From Streptococcus orisratti DSM 15617 (GTDB taxonomy: Bacteria; Bacillota; Bacilli; Lactobacillales; Streptococcaceae): a stretch of 64,000 bases of DNA. The stretch covers positions 1 to 64,000 of the forward strand of contig NZ_KB904493.1 in NCBI RefSeq assembly GCF_000380105.1, given 5' to 3'. Shown here one piece after another: positions 27,643 to 37,229 of the stretch (positions are counted from its first letter, which is position 1; every line of letters starts with the position of its first letter). The notes beneath the pieces were generated by a model. That model did not search any database and was not told the origin of the DNA. It saw only the letters and a program-made list of their open reading frames with translations. Made by a program: the position numbers and the translations under genes.

Positions 27643-28986
27643 TTAGTATAGATTAAGGTAGTTTTCAACTTCCCATTGTGAGACGAAAGTCGCATAACTT
27701 GCCCACTCAATTCGTTTAGCTTCAATAAAGTTTGTTGTAATATGACTACCAAGTGCAGCTTTAACAACTTCATCTTCTTCAAGGGCTTTTAGGGCATTAT
27801 GCAATGTTGACGGAAGATCAATAATGCCTGAGGCCTTACGCTCTGCAGGAGACATCATGTAGATGTTTGTTTCCACAGGTGCTGGAGCTTCTATTTTATT
27901 TTCAATGCCATCAAGTCCAGATTCAAGTAATACAGCCAAGGCAAGATAAGGATTAGCTGTAGGGTCAACAGAGCGGAGTTCCAAACGTGTTCCCATTCCA
28001 CGAGAAGCAGGTACACGAATAAGTGGTGATCGGTTGCTGCCTGCCCAAGCAATATAGACAGGTGCTTCATAACCAGGAACAAGACGTTTATATGAATTGA
28101 CCGTTGGATTCATAATTGCTGTGTAACTGTAAGCATGTTTCATCAAACCACCAAGGAAATAGTAGGCATTTTCAGAAAGTTGCATACCTCGTGGATCTTT
28201 TGGATCATAGAAAGCATTTCCTTCTTCGGTGAATAGTGACATATTACAATGCATACCTGAACCCGCGATTCCAAATTTAGGTTTCGCCATGAAAGTTGCG
28301 TGAAGACCATGTTTACGCGCAATTGTTTTTACAACAAGTTTGAAAATTTGGATGTTATCACATGCTTTCAAAGCATCTGCATATTTGAAATCAATTTCAT
28401 GTTGACCTACTGCAACTTCATGATGGCTAGCTTCAACTTCAAAGCCCATTTGTGTCAAAACATTGACAATCTCACGACGAGTATTATCTGCAAGGTCAGT
28501 TGGTGCAAGGTCAAAATAACCACCGTGATCATTTACTTCGAGAGTTGGATTCCCCAATTCATCCATCTTGAACAAGAAAAATTCTGGTTCAGGACCAAGA
28601 TTGAAAGATTTAAAACCAGATTCTTCCATGTGGCGCAAAGCTTTTTTCAAGTTACCACGCGGATCACCTGCAAATGGCTCTCCAGTAGAGGTATAAATAT
28701 CACAAATCAAACCAGCAACAGCCCCATTTTCGTCTCCCCAAGGAAAAACTGTCCAAGTGTCCAAATCTGGATACAAGTACATGTCAGACTCGTTGATACG
28801 AACAAACCCTTCAATAGATGAGCCATCAAACATTGCCTTGTTCGACAAAACTTTTTCAACTTGTTCATCGGTTGCAGGGATTTCAACGTTTTTCATCACA
28901 CCTAAAATATCTGTGAACATTAAGCGGAGGAAAGTCACATTTTTTTCTTTAACTTCACGACGGATGTCAGCAGCTGTAATAGCCAT
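27643..28986 (-). CDS. glnA: Glutamine synthetase type I
   Basis: 447 residues. Conserved features include the N-terminal latch [24 protein letters not shown], the metal site GPEPEFFLF, the [12 protein letters not shown] stretch, the active-site NRSPLIRVP and the Firmicute-type R62 region. Start at 28986 (AAAGGAGA well placed); the longer frame has no SD. It makes glutamine from glutamate and ammonia with ATP. It is co-transcribed after glnR, and the feedback-inhibited enzyme chaperones GlnR onto DNA in Firmicutes. Confidence 0.97.
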   Translation of the reverse strand: MAITAADIRREVKEKNVTFLRLMFTDILGVMKNVEIPATDEQVEKVLSNKAMFDGSSIEGFVRINESDMYLYPDLDTWTVFPWGDENGAVAGLICDIYTSTGEPFAGDPRGNLKKALRHMEESGFKSFNLGPEPEFFLFKMDELGNPTLEVNDHGGYFDLAPTDLADNTRREIVNVLTQMGFEVEASHHEVAVGQHEIDFKYADALKACDNIQIFKLVVKTIARKHGLHATFMAKPKFGIAGSGMHCNMSLFTEEGNAFYDPKDPRGMQLSENAYYFLGGLMKHAYSYTAIMNPTVNSYKRLVPGYEAPVYIAWAGSNRSPLIRVPASRGMGTRLELRSVDPTANPYLALAVLLESGLDGIENKIEAPAPVETNIYMMSPAERKASGIIDLPSTLHNALKALEEDEVVKAALGSHITTNFIEAKRIEWASYATFVSQWEVENYLNLY

Positions 28987-29036
28987 TGGAATTAGGTCTC
29001 CTTTTTTCTTTCTACCAAAAACAATATGTGAATGTG

Positions 29037-29405
29037 TTAAACACGCCAATTGCCAAATTGTGATGGGCTGGCAAAACGTCCTTGATTGCGGAGTTCATCT
29101 TGTAAGATACGTCGAACATCAGCATCCGTCAAGGTCTTCTGTTTTTTCAGTGCCTTATCTCTACGATCAGCGTACTCACGCTTAATAGCCGCAATATTAA
29201 GCCCTTCGTCCAAAAAATCCTTAATTTCAAGCAAACGATCCATGTCATTCAATGAATACATGCGACGGTTACCCGAAGTGCGTTCTGGCGTAATTAAGCC
29301 TTGATCTTCATAATAACGGATTTGACGTGCTGTCAGATCTGTCAATTTCATTACTGTACCAATGGGAAATACCGCCATCGAACGTCTGAGTTCTTTTTCT
29401 TTCAT
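29037..29405 (-). CDS. glnR: GlnR, MerR-family repressor of nitrogen metabolism
   Basis: 122 residues. MerR-type winged helix: [30 protein letters not shown] (residues 14-43), [12 protein letters not shown], and a short C-terminal helical tail through which glutamine-bound glutamine synthetase relieves autoinhibition. It represses glnRA and amino-acid uptake genes in nitrogen excess. The operator in front of this gene is a textbook GlnR box. glnA follows 50 bp downstream. Confidence 0.95.
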   Translation of the reverse strand: MKEKELRRSMAVFPIGTVMKLTDLTARQIRYYEDQGLITPERTSGNRRMYSLNDMDRLLEIKDFLDEGLNIAAIKREYADRRDKALKKQKTLTDADVRRILQDELRNQGRFASPSQFGNWRV

Positions 29406-29427
29406 GACTGACTCCTTTCACTTTTTT

Positions 29428-29480
29428 ATTATAAAATGAAATTTTTTAACTGTCAAGTTTTATGTTAGAAATTCTAACAT
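29428..29480 (-). promoter_or_regulatory. glnRA promoter and GlnR box
   Basis: Minus strand: TTGACA (29451-29456), 17-bp spacer, TATAAT (29428-29433). Directly upstream lies the perfect 19-bp palindrome ATGTTAGAAATTCTAACAT (29462-29480), matching the GlnR consensus TGTNA-N7-TNACA. Confidence 0.93.
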
Positions 29481-29503
29481 AAAACGTAAAAAAAAGCAAA
29501 TCA

Positions 29504-30043
29504 TTACTTTGACTTGCTTTTAATTTTTTCTCTTATCTTATCAACATCAGCATTAACTAAAGTGGCAACAAAAACGCCACAGAATGTTTCAAAGACTCGA
29601 GCAAAGACATAAACAATGGTCTCGTTTGCTGGAATGGACAAGGTAATAATCAATAGCGCGGAGGTTCCTCCAATAATACCCGCTTTATTATCAATCGCAA
29701 CATTGATCATTATCCCCAACATGGTACAAACAGGGACAAAGATAAGCGTTACCCAAAATTGATGGTGAAAGGCTTGATCTAGCAAGAAAAACAGAAGGGA
29801 TAGCAAGCCTCCTACGCTATTGCCGACAACACGTGATACTCCAAAGTGAACACTTTTATCAAAATCTTCGCGTAGGCTAAATACAGCCGTTAAAGTTCCG
29901 ATTTGAGTCCCTTCCCAACCAAAAAAGTGAAATAATAGAAGGACAATAAAGACAGCTAGACCCGTTTTTAAAGTTCTCATTCCTAGTTTAAATTTTTTAG
30001 GATTAAATTGATAACGTTTAATGAGTTTTTTTAGATAATTCAT
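29504..30043 (-). CDS. FUSC/aromatic-acid-exporter-type small membrane protein
   Basis: 179 residues with about five membrane helices after a basic N-terminus (KKLIKRYQFNPKKFKLGMRTLKTG). The segments LLFHFFGWEGTQIGTLTAVFSL and REDFDKSVHFGVSRVVGNSVGG match the N-terminal half of ArAE/FUSC permeases, without the cytoplasmic C-terminal domain. Neither this ATG nor the TTG 17 codons upstream has a good SD, so the start is uncertain. Substrate unknown. It lies between glnR and recN on the same strand. Confidence 0.75.
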   Translation of the reverse strand: MNYLKKLIKRYQFNPKKFKLGMRTLKTGLAVFIVLLLFHFFGWEGTQIGTLTAVFSLREDFDKSVHFGVSRVVGNSVGGLLSLLFFLLDQAFHHQFWVTLIFVPVCTMLGIMINVAIDNKAGIIGGTSALLIITLSIPANETIVYVFARVFETFCGVFVATLVNADVDKIREKIKSKSK

Positions 30044-30147
30044 GTTTTTACAACCATTAAGAATAAGTTCCGATTTGAGATTTCTTGTTTCCAATAACCA
30101 TTCGGTAATCTTTATGAAAATATTATTTGATGAGCCACACGTTTATA

Positions 30148-31821
30148 TCAGTCAGTGTTTTTTAGCCCAAGCAACAGTTCTCTAGCCTGTTGACGTGCTG
30201 TTACTGTCACATCTGCTCCTGCTAGCATCTTAGCAATTTCTTCAACGCGTTCTTCTTTGTTCAAAAGACGCACAGTTGAAACAGTTGAGTTTTCATTGCT
30301 TCTCTTTTCAATGAAAAATTGATAATCCGCAATAGCAATTACTTGTGGTAAATGCGAAATGGCTAAAACTTGACCGTGCTTGCCAATTTTATAGATTTTT
30401 TGGGCAATAGCCTGTGCAACGCGACCTGATACACCGGTATCCACCTCATCAAATACGATACTTGTCTTATCTTCCTTTCGAGAAAAGGCGGATTTAATAG
30501 CCAACATGAGACGTGACAATTCACCTCCTGAAGCAACTTTGACTAGAGGTTTAAAACCCTCGCCTGGATTAGTTGAGATATAAAACTCTACGAGTTCATT
30601 GCCATCTCTGTTAAATTTTCCCTTGGTAAATTGAACTTGAAAATCTGCTTTTTCCATGTAAAGTTCAGCCAACTCTTGTTTAATTTCAGCCTCCAATGCA
30701 TTAGCCAGTTCGTGACGCTTTTGGCTGAGTTTCGCTGCCGCATCCACTAATTCTTTCTCTAAGCGTTTGAGCTCCTTTTCCATGTCATCTGATGATTCAT
30801 TGTTCCCAGTCAAAAGGTTATATTCCTTGGTTATATTGTCAAAATAATCCAAAACATCATCTACACTACCTCCATACTTACGCGTAATGCTATTAATAAC
30901 ATCTAAGCGGGATTCGATTTGCTGAAGTAAACCAGCATCAAAATCAAGGTCCTCAATGACGTCGCCAAGATGCTTGGTAACCTCTTCCAAAACATAATAA
31001 GCTTCAGAAAGACTGGTTGACATCTCTTTGTAGTCTGGATCAAATTCTTCCAAAGTCAACAAATCATTCATTGCTGAACGTATGTTGGAAAGACTTGAAA
31101 AGTCCTCGTTATCTAGCATAACATAGGCATTAGTAAGCGTATCAGCGATATTCTTATGGTTAAGTAGTTTATCGCGTTGCTTATTAAGTTGGTTATCCTC
31201 GTCATTTTTGAGTGCTGCTGCCTCAATTTCTGCAATCTGAAACTCCAGCATTTCAATGCGTGCCTTATGTTCACGTTCATTTTTCTGTTTGTCCAAAACG
31301 CGTTTTCGGAGTTTACGGTAATTGTCAAAAATTTCTTGATAACGTTTCTTACTTGTCCAGAAATCATCCTGACCAAATTCATCTAACATGGCAATGTGAA
31401 GATTTGGTCGCATGAGTTCTTCCTGATCGTGTTGACCGTGAATATCAACCAAATATTGTCCAACAGCGCGCAAGGTTGATAAATTCACCATTTGACCATT
31501 AATTCGACTAACACTACGGCCATTTTGAAGAATCTCTCGTCGAATAATCAACTCATCAGTAAATTCAATACCATTCTCTTCTAAAATATGAGCCAGCGCA
31601 GCGTTTTTTTCAACAGAAAAGAGGCCTTCAATCTCGGCTTTTGGAGTTCCATGACGGATAACTTCCACACTAGAACGTGCGCCTAACATCATGTTCATGG
31701 CGTCAATGATGATAGATTTTCCTGCACCAGTCTCCCCAGTTAGAACAGTCATACCATTATCAAAAGTGAGGGAAATTTCCTCGATAATAGCAAAATTTTT
31801 AATGGAAATTTCTAAAAGCAT
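30148..31821 (-). CDS. recN: DNA repair protein RecN
   Basis: 557 residues of an SMC-like ATPase: Walker A GETGAGKSIIIDAM (about residues 30-43) near the N-terminus, long coiled coils (about 150-200 and 285-390), and C-terminal signature ASGGELSRLMLAIK plus Walker B SIVFDEVDTGVSG. It acts early in double-strand break repair and in transformation-linked recombination. The start is 15 bp after the argR stop, in the ordering xseA-xseB-ispA-tlyA-argR-recN that streptococci conserve. Confidence 0.96.
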   Translation of the reverse strand: MLLEISIKNFAIIEEISLTFDNGMTVLTGETGAGKSIIIDAMNMMLGARSSVEVIRHGTPKAEIEGLFSVEKNAALAHILEENGIEFTDELIIRREILQNGRSVSRINGQMVNLSTLRAVGQYLVDIHGQHDQEELMRPNLHIAMLDEFGQDDFWTSKKRYQEIFDNYRKLRKRVLDKQKNEREHKARIEMLEFQIAEIEAAALKNDEDNQLNKQRDKLLNHKNIADTLTNAYVMLDNEDFSSLSNIRSAMNDLLTLEEFDPDYKEMSTSLSEAYYVLEEVTKHLGDVIEDLDFDAGLLQQIESRLDVINSITRKYGGSVDDVLDYFDNITKEYNLLTGNNESSDDMEKELKRLEKELVDAAAKLSQKRHELANALEAEIKQELAELYMEKADFQVQFTKGKFNRDGNELVEFYISTNPGEGFKPLVKVASGGELSRLMLAIKSAFSRKEDKTSIVFDEVDTGVSGRVAQAIAQKIYKIGKHGQVLAISHLPQVIAIADYQFFIEKRSNENSTVSTVRLLNKEERVEEIAKMLAGADVTVTARQQARELLLGLKNTD

Positions 31822-31836
31822 CGGCTACCTCTTGTT

Positions 31837-32304
31837 TTAAAACTGTGCATCCATCCATTGGACAACTTTTTCACGGACAGCTTGAGCAGACTCAGCTGAC
31901 TTCAAAACAATCAAAATACTGTCATCATCAGCTATAACACTGAAAACATCATCTTTAAAATCTTCTAGGATAAATTTCTTAATCAAACGTGAATTTCCTG
32001 GAACAACGTCCAAATGAATCATATTTTCTAACCCGACAACAGGATCAGAAATCGCTAAAATAGTGCTTCTTATAGGTCTCTGCGGACGAATAACTGTCTT
32101 AGGTTCTTCTTTGATACCGTAAACATATTTCCCTGAAAGAGACGGTACTTTAACGATGCCAATCTCATTCATGTCACGAGAAATAGTGGCTTGTGTCAAA
32201 TGAAGTCCTTCTAACTCCAGCAATTTTAATAATTCATGCTGAGTAGCTATTTCCTTTTCCAATACTAATTTTCTGATAAGAGATAAACGTTCACTCTTCT
32301 TCAT
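31837..32304 (-). CDS. argR: Arginine repressor ArgR/AhrC family
   Basis: 155 residues. N-terminal winged helix (KSERLSLIRKLV ... LTQATISRDMNEIG) and C-terminal hexamerisation/arginine-binding domain with LDVVPGNSRLIKKF and ADDDSILIV. The ATG at 32304 is preferred over a TTG three codons upstream because GGGAG then has a workable spacing. It overlaps tlyA by 14 bp. Streptococci often have several ArgR paralogues; this is the one linked to recN, and its target set is unknown (argF at the right end of the window is a candidate). Confidence 0.9.
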   Translation of the reverse strand: MKKSERLSLIRKLVLEKEIATQHELLKLLELEGLHLTQATISRDMNEIGIVKVPSLSGKYVYGIKEEPKTVIRPQRPIRSTILAISDPVVGLENMIHLDVVPGNSRLIKKFILEDFKDDVFSVIADDDSILIVLKSAESAQAVREKVVQWMDAQF

Positions 32305-33118
32305 TTTTTGCAAACTCCCTATGTGCTTTTTCTGTAATATCGTGAATTTGTGAGAAAACTAGGTTCTCCGGCGTAGCTGATTTCTCTAAATGCGCTAGAA
32401 ATTCAATATTTCCATGTCCGCCTTGAATTGGTGAAAAATCAAGCCCTTTAACTGTAAATCCGTAATCTATAGCAAAAGTCGTCACCATTTTTAAAACATT
32501 TTCATGGACTATCTTATCTTTGATAATACCATTTTTACCAATCTGCTCACGCCCCGCTTCAAACTGCGGTTTGATTAATGCAACAACCTGACCGCCATCA
32601 GCTAATATTCTGGCTAACGCGGGCAAAATCAAGTTTAGCGAGATGAAACTGACATCAATACTGGCAAAGGTAGGCTGTCCTTCTGTGAAATCCGCCAATT
32701 CAGCATAGCGGAAATTGTACTGCTCCATAGAGCGCACGCGTGTGTCTTGACGTAATTTCCAGACCAGTTGGTTGGTACCGACATCTACTGCGTAAACTAG
32801 TTTAGCTCCATTTTGCAACATGACATCTGTAAAACCACCAGTGGAGGCTCCAATATCAATGGTAGTTGCTCCATCCACTGAAAGTTCAAAAACTTGCAAG
32901 GCCTTTTCAAGTTTTAGACCGCCGCGACTGACATATTTGAGTTTTTCACCTTTAAGTTTCAGTTCGGTATCATCAGCGATTTTTTCACCCGGTTTATCAT
33001 AACGTTCACCGTTAATAACATTAACCACAAGCCCCGCCATGACACCTCGTTTAGCCTGCTCACGCGTCTCAAAAAGTCCTTGTTTATAAGCTAATACGTC
33101 CACTCGCTCTTTAGCCAT
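32291..33118 (-). CDS. tlyA: TlyA-family rRNA 2'-O-methyltransferase
   Basis: 275 residues: N-terminal S4 RNA-binding domain (RVDVLAYKQGLFETREQAKRGVMAG) and a RrmJ-like Rossmann methyltransferase with the SAM motif DIGASTGGFTDVML and the catalytic region KPQFEAGR. In mycobacteria TlyA methylates 16S and 23S rRNA and determines capreomycin susceptibility; the same reaction is expected here but unproven. It overlaps ispA by 8 bp upstream and argR by 14 bp downstream. Confidence 0.93.
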   Translation of the reverse strand: MAKERVDVLAYKQGLFETREQAKRGVMAGLVVNVINGERYDKPGEKIADDTELKLKGEKLKYVSRGGLKLEKALQVFELSVDGATTIDIGASTGGFTDVMLQNGAKLVYAVDVGTNQLVWKLRQDTRVRSMEQYNFRYAELADFTEGQPTFASIDVSFISLNLILPALARILADGGQVVALIKPQFEAGREQIGKNGIIKDKIVHENVLKMVTTFAIDYGFTVKGLDFSPIQGGHGNIEFLAHLEKSATPENLVFSQIHDITEKAHREFAKNEEE

Positions 33119-33977
33119 GCAGTCGCAACCCTTCTATCATTTCTTCTGTTTTTTCGGAATTAAACCCTCGATTATTCTTCAGTTTTCGGAAAATAGCTAA
33201 CGCTTGATCCAATGAGTCATCCAAAATCTGATGCGATTTATCCAAACCAAACAGACTTGGGTAGGTTGATTTCTCCGCATCCAAATCTTTTTGCGGTGTC
33301 TTGCCAATTTCCTCAAAAGTCGCAGTCACATCCAAAATATCATCACGCACCTGAAAGGCTAAACCAATTAGCTCCCCTGCTGTCCGCAAATCAGCCACAT
33401 TAGCCGACCCCAGCTCTGCTATTATCCCTGCCGCTACAAATGGAAAAGCCAGTAGCTTACCTGTCTTGTTAGCATGAATGAGCTGAAGTTCAGAGATAGC
33501 CAGCTGCTGCTCTTCACCCTTCATATCAAGCATCTGACCACCAACCATACCATAACTCCCTGCTGCATAAGACAGCTCACGCAACAGTTCAACCTTGATA
33601 GTTACAGGCAAATCGCTCTCTGCCAGCAAACCAAAAGGATCAAGAAACAGCGAGTCACCAGCCAAGATGGCAGTTGCTTCACCAAATTTCTTATGATTGG
33701 TTAGGCGGCCTCTACGGTAATCATCATTATCCATTGCTGGTAGATCATCGTGAATGAGGCTTCCGGTGTGAATCATCTCTACTGCTGCCGCTACATCAAA
33801 ATGTGCTGCTGTCAACTCCAAACCCATATCTTCCAATAAGTCCAAAAGTACCAGCGGACGAAGCCGTTTACCTCCCGCATTGACCGAATATAAGATAGCT
33901 TCAATCAAATCTCCCGATACGGCCTTTTGACTATAATATCGGTGAACAGCATCATCAATTCCTGCCAACTTATCCAT
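33111..33977 (-). CDS. ispA: Polyprenyl (farnesyl/geranyl) diphosphate synthase
   Basis: 288 residues. First aspartate-rich motif HDDLPAMDNDDYRRG (about residues 76-90), second motif FQVRDDILD (about 213-221), and the N-terminal GGKRLRP. It condenses IPP with DMAPP/GPP to make FPP for undecaprenol synthesis. Its start overlaps the xseB stop by one base, so the exonuclease and isoprenoid genes are coupled, as is common in Firmicutes. Confidence 0.94.
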   Translation of the reverse strand: MDKLAGIDDAVHRYYSQKAVSGDLIEAILYSVNAGGKRLRPLVLLDLLEDMGLELTAAHFDVAAAVEMIHTGSLIHDDLPAMDNDDYRRGRLTNHKKFGEATAILAGDSLFLDPFGLLAESDLPVTIKVELLRELSYAAGSYGMVGGQMLDMKGEEQQLAISELQLIHANKTGKLLAFPFVAAGIIAELGSANVADLRTAGELIGLAFQVRDDILDVTATFEEIGKTPQKDLDAEKSTYPSLFGLDKSHQILDDSLDQALAIFRKLKNNRGFNSEKTEEMIEGLRLHG

Positions 33978-34192
33978 TAAGCATCCATTTCCTTTTCAGA
34001 TCCATCTGCCTGCATGACCTTGACCAAAGTTTCTTCAGCATTTTTCAGAGTAGCCTGCAAATCCTTTGACAGCACCATACCTTTTTGAAATTCGATGATG
34101 GCTTCTTCCAAAGCTACATCTCCGTTTTCAAGCTTAGCCACGATGGCTTCCAATTCCTGTAAATTTTCTTCAAATGTTTTCTTGTTTGACAT
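33977..34192 (-). CDS. xseB: Exodeoxyribonuclease VII small subunit
   Basis: 71 residues with the family core [35 protein letters not shown], a two-helix hairpin. It binds XseA to form the single-strand exonuclease. The ATG at 34192 has GAGG upstream and lies 23 bp inside xseA; a TTG four codons earlier is rejected. Confidence 0.95.
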   Translation of the reverse strand: MSNKKTFEENLQELEAIVAKLENGDVALEEAIIEFQKGMVLSKDLQATLKNAEETLVKVMQADGSEKEMDA

Positions 34193-35510
34193 CCTTAACC
34201 TCAACTTCTAAGCGACCATCACGCATGAGCACGCTGACCAAGTCGCCCTTTTCTATATCTTCGGTGCTAGCCACCACTTTATCATTTTTTTGGATCATAG
34301 CATAGCCACGCGCTACAATACGGCTGGTATCCAACGAGAGCAGCGCATCCTGTGCTTTCTCAAATCGAGCGACCTTACTATCATACTGGTTAGTCATATT
34401 TGACAAGAGAAGACGTTTATGCGTACCCAAACGTTCCTTATAACGTTCTATCTGCCTTAATAAATCCACCGCTAATAAGCGTTGGCTAAGTAAGCGCTCA
34501 TCTTGCAATGCCTTAGTGTAATATTGGCGCATATGAGCTATCAGTTGACCAGTTAAATTATCTAGCTTCTGTGCATAACCATCGTAAAGGCGTTCTGGTT
34601 GCCTAAAGATGACAGATAAGCTAAGTTTATTTAGCTTTTCTTGTTTAAGTTTAAGACTTCTCAGCACGGCTTGGTAGGCTCTATTTTGCTGGTCTGCTAT
34701 CCACGAAATGATATCAGCCTTAGTAATCGGCGTTGCTAATTCTGCTGCTGCCGTGGGGGTGGCTGCTCTACGATCACTGACAAAATCCGCCAAAGTTGTG
34801 TCTGTCTCATGACCTACAGAAGAAATCACTGGCAAATGACTTTCAAAAATGGCCTGCACCACAATTTCCTCATTGAAAGCCCAAAGGTCTTCAATAGAAC
34901 CGCCACCCCGGCCAACAATGAGCAAGTCTAGGTCATCACGCTGATTAGCCTTGTTTATGTTAGTTGCTACTTCTTCGGCACTCCCTTGACCCTGAACTTT
35001 TGTTGGAAAAAGTAAGATTTCTACTCCAGGGAAGCGACGACCGACCGTCGTGATAATATCTCGGATAACAGCACCACTTGGACTAGTAATAACCCCAATC
35101 TTCTTTACAAACTGAGGGAGTGGCTGCTTGTGACGCTCAACAAAATAACCTGCTTCGGTTAACTTTTTCTTGAGCTGTTCAAATTGAACGGCCAAAGCTC
35201 CTATCCCATCTGGCTCGGCTTTTTCAATAACAATGGAATAAGAACCACTTGGCTCATAAAGTTGAACACGACCGATAACATTAATCTTCATGCCTTCTTC
35301 CAACTCAAAACCAAGTTTTTTGTAAATACCAGACCACATAGTAGCCTGAATCACAGCCTTCTCATCCTTCAGTGAGAAATATTGGTGATTAGGACGCCGA
35401 CGGAAATTCGAAACCTGACCCGTCAGATAAACCCGCTCCAAATAAGGGTCACGGTCAAATTTTAATTTTAAATACTTGGTCAGAGAACTAACCGATAAAT
35501 AATCGGACAC
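34170..35510 (-). CDS. xseA: Exodeoxyribonuclease VII large subunit
   Basis: 446 residues from a GTG start. N-terminal OB fold ([23 protein letters not shown]) and the catalytic core with [28 protein letters not shown] and [27 protein letters not shown]. The natural N-terminus is taken as (V)[14 protein letters not shown], because streptococcal XseA proteins start there and AAGGGTG lies in front of the GTG; an ATG 14 codons upstream is possible. It degrades single-stranded DNA to oligonucleotides. Confidence 0.94.
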   Translation of the reverse strand: MSDYLSVSSLTKYLKLKFDRDPYLERVYLTGQVSNFRRRPNHQYFSLKDEKAVIQATMWSGIYKKLGFELEEGMKINVIGRVQLYEPSGSYSIVIEKAEPDGIGALAVQFEQLKKKLTEAGYFVERHKQPLPQFVKKIGVITSPSGAVIRDIITTVGRRFPGVEILLFPTKVQGQGSAEEVATNINKANQRDDLDLLIVGRGGGSIEDLWAFNEEIVVQAIFESHLPVISSVGHETDTTLADFVSDRRAATPTAAAELATPITKADIISWIADQQNRAYQAVLRSLKLKQEKLNKLSLSVIFRQPERLYDGYAQKLDNLTGQLIAHMRQYYTKALQDERLLSQRLLAVDLLRQIERYKERLGTHKRLLLSNMTNQYDSKVARFEKAQDALLSLDTSRIVARGYAMIQKNDKVVASTEDIEKGDLVSVLMRDGRLEVEVKDVKQENI

Positions 35511-35592
35511 GCAAACACCCTTCTTTCTGTACTCATTTGCATACTCATACAATTATACCAAAAAATAGTAAATTTAGCAGAAAATAAGATAA

Positions 35593-35618
35593 TAAAAAAA
35601 GTGCCATATTAGGCACTT
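35593..35618 (-). terminator. Rho-independent terminator of the 35673-36134 gene
   Basis: AAGTGCC-taatat-GGCACTT stem followed on the minus strand by TTTTTTATT; it lies 55 bp after the stop and upstream of the xseA start. Confidence 0.85.
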
Positions 35619-35672
35619 CTATCTGTTATAAGTCGTTTTGTGTATAAAGACTTTTACAAGGTCAGCGGTAAC

Positions 35673-36134
35673 TCACATTTTTTCTTCTAATTCCTTCCTA
35701 AACTGATCAATGGCTTTAATTAAATCAATAACATTAGGTCTTGTATCTCCCCATAGTTTCATCTTCAAATCATCTGAAAACTGGAACAATTCACGAAGTT
35801 TTTTCTTCATTTTTCTTTGATCTGAGGCATAGTAGAGACCAGCACCAGCAAGTGCAACCGGGGCAGCCACTGTTGCTGCAACGCTAGCTATTCCACCTAC
35901 TGCTCCACCAACGCCGTAAGCAGCCAAACCACTCATAATCCCTGCGCCAGACAGCCCAGAAAAAGCAGCTAAAACACTACCTACTCCAATAGCCCCACCA
36001 CCAATGGCTCCGATAAGGCCTGCAAGCTCTGGGGAAATAGAATCTGAATATTCCAGTTTATCAGGATTTTCTAAAAAACTGTTTAATTCAAGTACAAGTA
36101 GTTGAAATTCTTCAACCTGTTTTTTTCTTAACAT
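35673..36134 (-). CDS. Glycine/alanine-rich membrane protein of unknown function
   Basis: 153 residues. The centre (about 35-105) is a long Gly/Ala-rich hydrophobic stretch with glycine-zipper repeats (GAIGGGAIGVGSVLAAFSG, GGAVGGIASVAATVAAPVALAG), flanked by charged helices at both ends (ELNSFLENPDKLEY and RKMKKKLRELFQ). It looks like a membrane-inserting helical hairpin, in the manner of glycine-zipper or pore-forming proteins, but I know no named family. It is monocistronic. Its promoter has a nine-base homopolymer in the spacer, which suggests switchable expression. Confidence 0.7.
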   Translation of the reverse strand: MLRKKQVEEFQLLVLELNSFLENPDKLEYSDSISPELAGLIGAIGGGAIGVGSVLAAFSGLSGAGIMSGLAAYGVGGAVGGIASVAATVAAPVALAGAGLYYASDQRKMKKKLRELFQFSDDLKMKLWGDTRPNVIDLIKAIDQFRKELEEKM

Positions 36135-36169
36135 AAATAAACCTCCGATAAAAAAATTATTGTAATGTC

Positions 36170-36200
36170 ATTATACCCCCCCCCGAAATAGCTTTGTCAA
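36170..36200 (-). promoter_or_regulatory. Promoter with a G9 tract in the -10/-35 spacer (possible phase switch)
   Basis: Minus strand: consensus TTGACA (36195-36200) and consensus TATAAT (36170-36175) are 19 bp apart, and the nine bases next to the -10 are all G (C9 on plus, 36176-36184). The 17-bp optimum would need G7. Slippage of the tract would change promoter strength. Confidence 0.75.
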
Positions 36201-36418
36201 GCGATTTAAAGCACTTTTTAGTTTTATTTTTCCTGAATTAGATATAAACTATCTACTGTCTGCTGGCTATAAAAATTCGTGACGATGATATAATGATGAA
36301 TGTTATACAAGTCTTGTTTAACCGGTTCGGCTAATTCATCTGATACCTATGAAAATTGGCCAAGATGAAACTCTCTTCTGACATCGACTAGTGAGCTCGT
36401 CTTCTCATCTAAAATCGC

Positions 36419-36643
36419 TTAGTGTCTGAGCAGAATTTCCTTTTTCAACTCTTCAAAAAAATCTTTTAACAGACCATCATCCTCTTGAAGGGGTAAATCA
36501 CCTTTATCAATAATGCACTCTACAAATAAGTTGAGGACCTCAGACACTGTCAGTCCTCTATTAGCTAAAATATCTTTTGCTTTATCAAGTAATTCACCAT
36601 TTACTTGAAAATGATATTGCTTATTTCTTGATAAAGTGTCCAT
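36419..36643 (-). CDS. RelB/DinJ-family antitoxin-like protein without a neighbouring toxin
   Basis: 74 residues. The N-terminal half has the ribbon-helix-helix pattern of DinJ/RelB (YHFQVNGELLDKAKDILANRGLTVSEVLNLFV), the C-terminal half is acidic (QEDDGLLKDFFEELKKE) as in toxin-binding tails. TTAGGAG sits 8 nt before the ATG at 36643. No RelE/YafQ-type toxin frame is present on either side, so it is an orphan, a remnant or a stand-alone regulator. Confidence 0.7.
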   Translation of the reverse strand: MDTLSRNKQYHFQVNGELLDKAKDILANRGLTVSEVLNLFVECIIDKGDLPLQEDDGLLKDFFEELKKEILLRH

Positions 36644-36702
36644 TATTTTCGCTCCTAAATATATATAGTGCAAGTATAGTAAAACTCGAATTGTCCCGAA
36701 AG

Positions 36703-36728
36703 AAAAAAAGCGCCCACAAGAGGCGCTT
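36703..36728 (-). terminator. Rho-independent terminator of the 36758-37147 gene
   Basis: AAGCGCC-tcttgtg-GGCGCTT stem followed by TTTTTTTC on the minus strand. Confidence 0.9.
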
Positions 36729-36757
36729 GTCAGATAAACATCAGTAAAGCAGAATTT

Positions 36758-37147
36758 TTATCGATACATGGCTAATTCCATACTGTCGAGGTATTGTCCC
36801 AGAGAGCGATTAAAGTTTTGATAGTCAGCTTCTTTAAATTCTTCTGAGGCACAGGCCACCCAGACATTGACAACATCTGATTGATTGAAAAATGTAATCA
36901 TCAGCGGAACCCTGATAATTTTTGACATACCTCGGATGGTCATCGCTCCTCCTTCTTCAAGTTTTAGAAGGTCGTTTTTGGATGACAAATCAACCTTCAC
37001 ATTATCAATTAAAATTTCTAGGTTATCATAATAATCATAGGCTGAATTTGCCGCCTTACAAATTCGCTGCCAGCCTACTGGATAGGTTAATTGCCATTTG
37101 GATGCAAGCCATCCCTTTTCTTCTTTTACACCAATGAGTAACATCAA
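36758..37147 (-). CDS. Hypothetical 129-residue protein
   Basis: Soluble α/β-looking protein with no signal or membrane segment. Visible blocks: KWQLTYPVGWQRICKAANSAYDYY, LEEGGAMTIRGMSKIIRVPLM and a C-terminal YQNFNRSLGQYLDSMELAMYR. I do not recognise the family. It has its own terminator and probably its own promoter. The surrounding 35.6-41.2 kb region is accessory in character. Confidence 0.6.
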   Translation of the reverse strand: MMLLIGVKEEKGWLASKWQLTYPVGWQRICKAANSAYDYYDNLEILIDNVKVDLSSKNDLLKLEEGGAMTIRGMSKIIRVPLMITFFNQSDVVNVWVACASEEFKEADYQNFNRSLGQYLDSMELAMYR

Positions 37148-37229
37148 TTTCCCCCTTCGTCTATTTGCTTAGAACCTATATTATCACTTCTTCAAAGTAT
37201 ATTAATAGAACTCGCTCTCTTTTTTAACT

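Noticed and set aside
28300-28821. 173-codon open frame on the plus strand inside glnA
   Set aside because: It is antisense to the well-supported glutamine synthetase gene, has no SD and reads as low-complexity shadow sequence.
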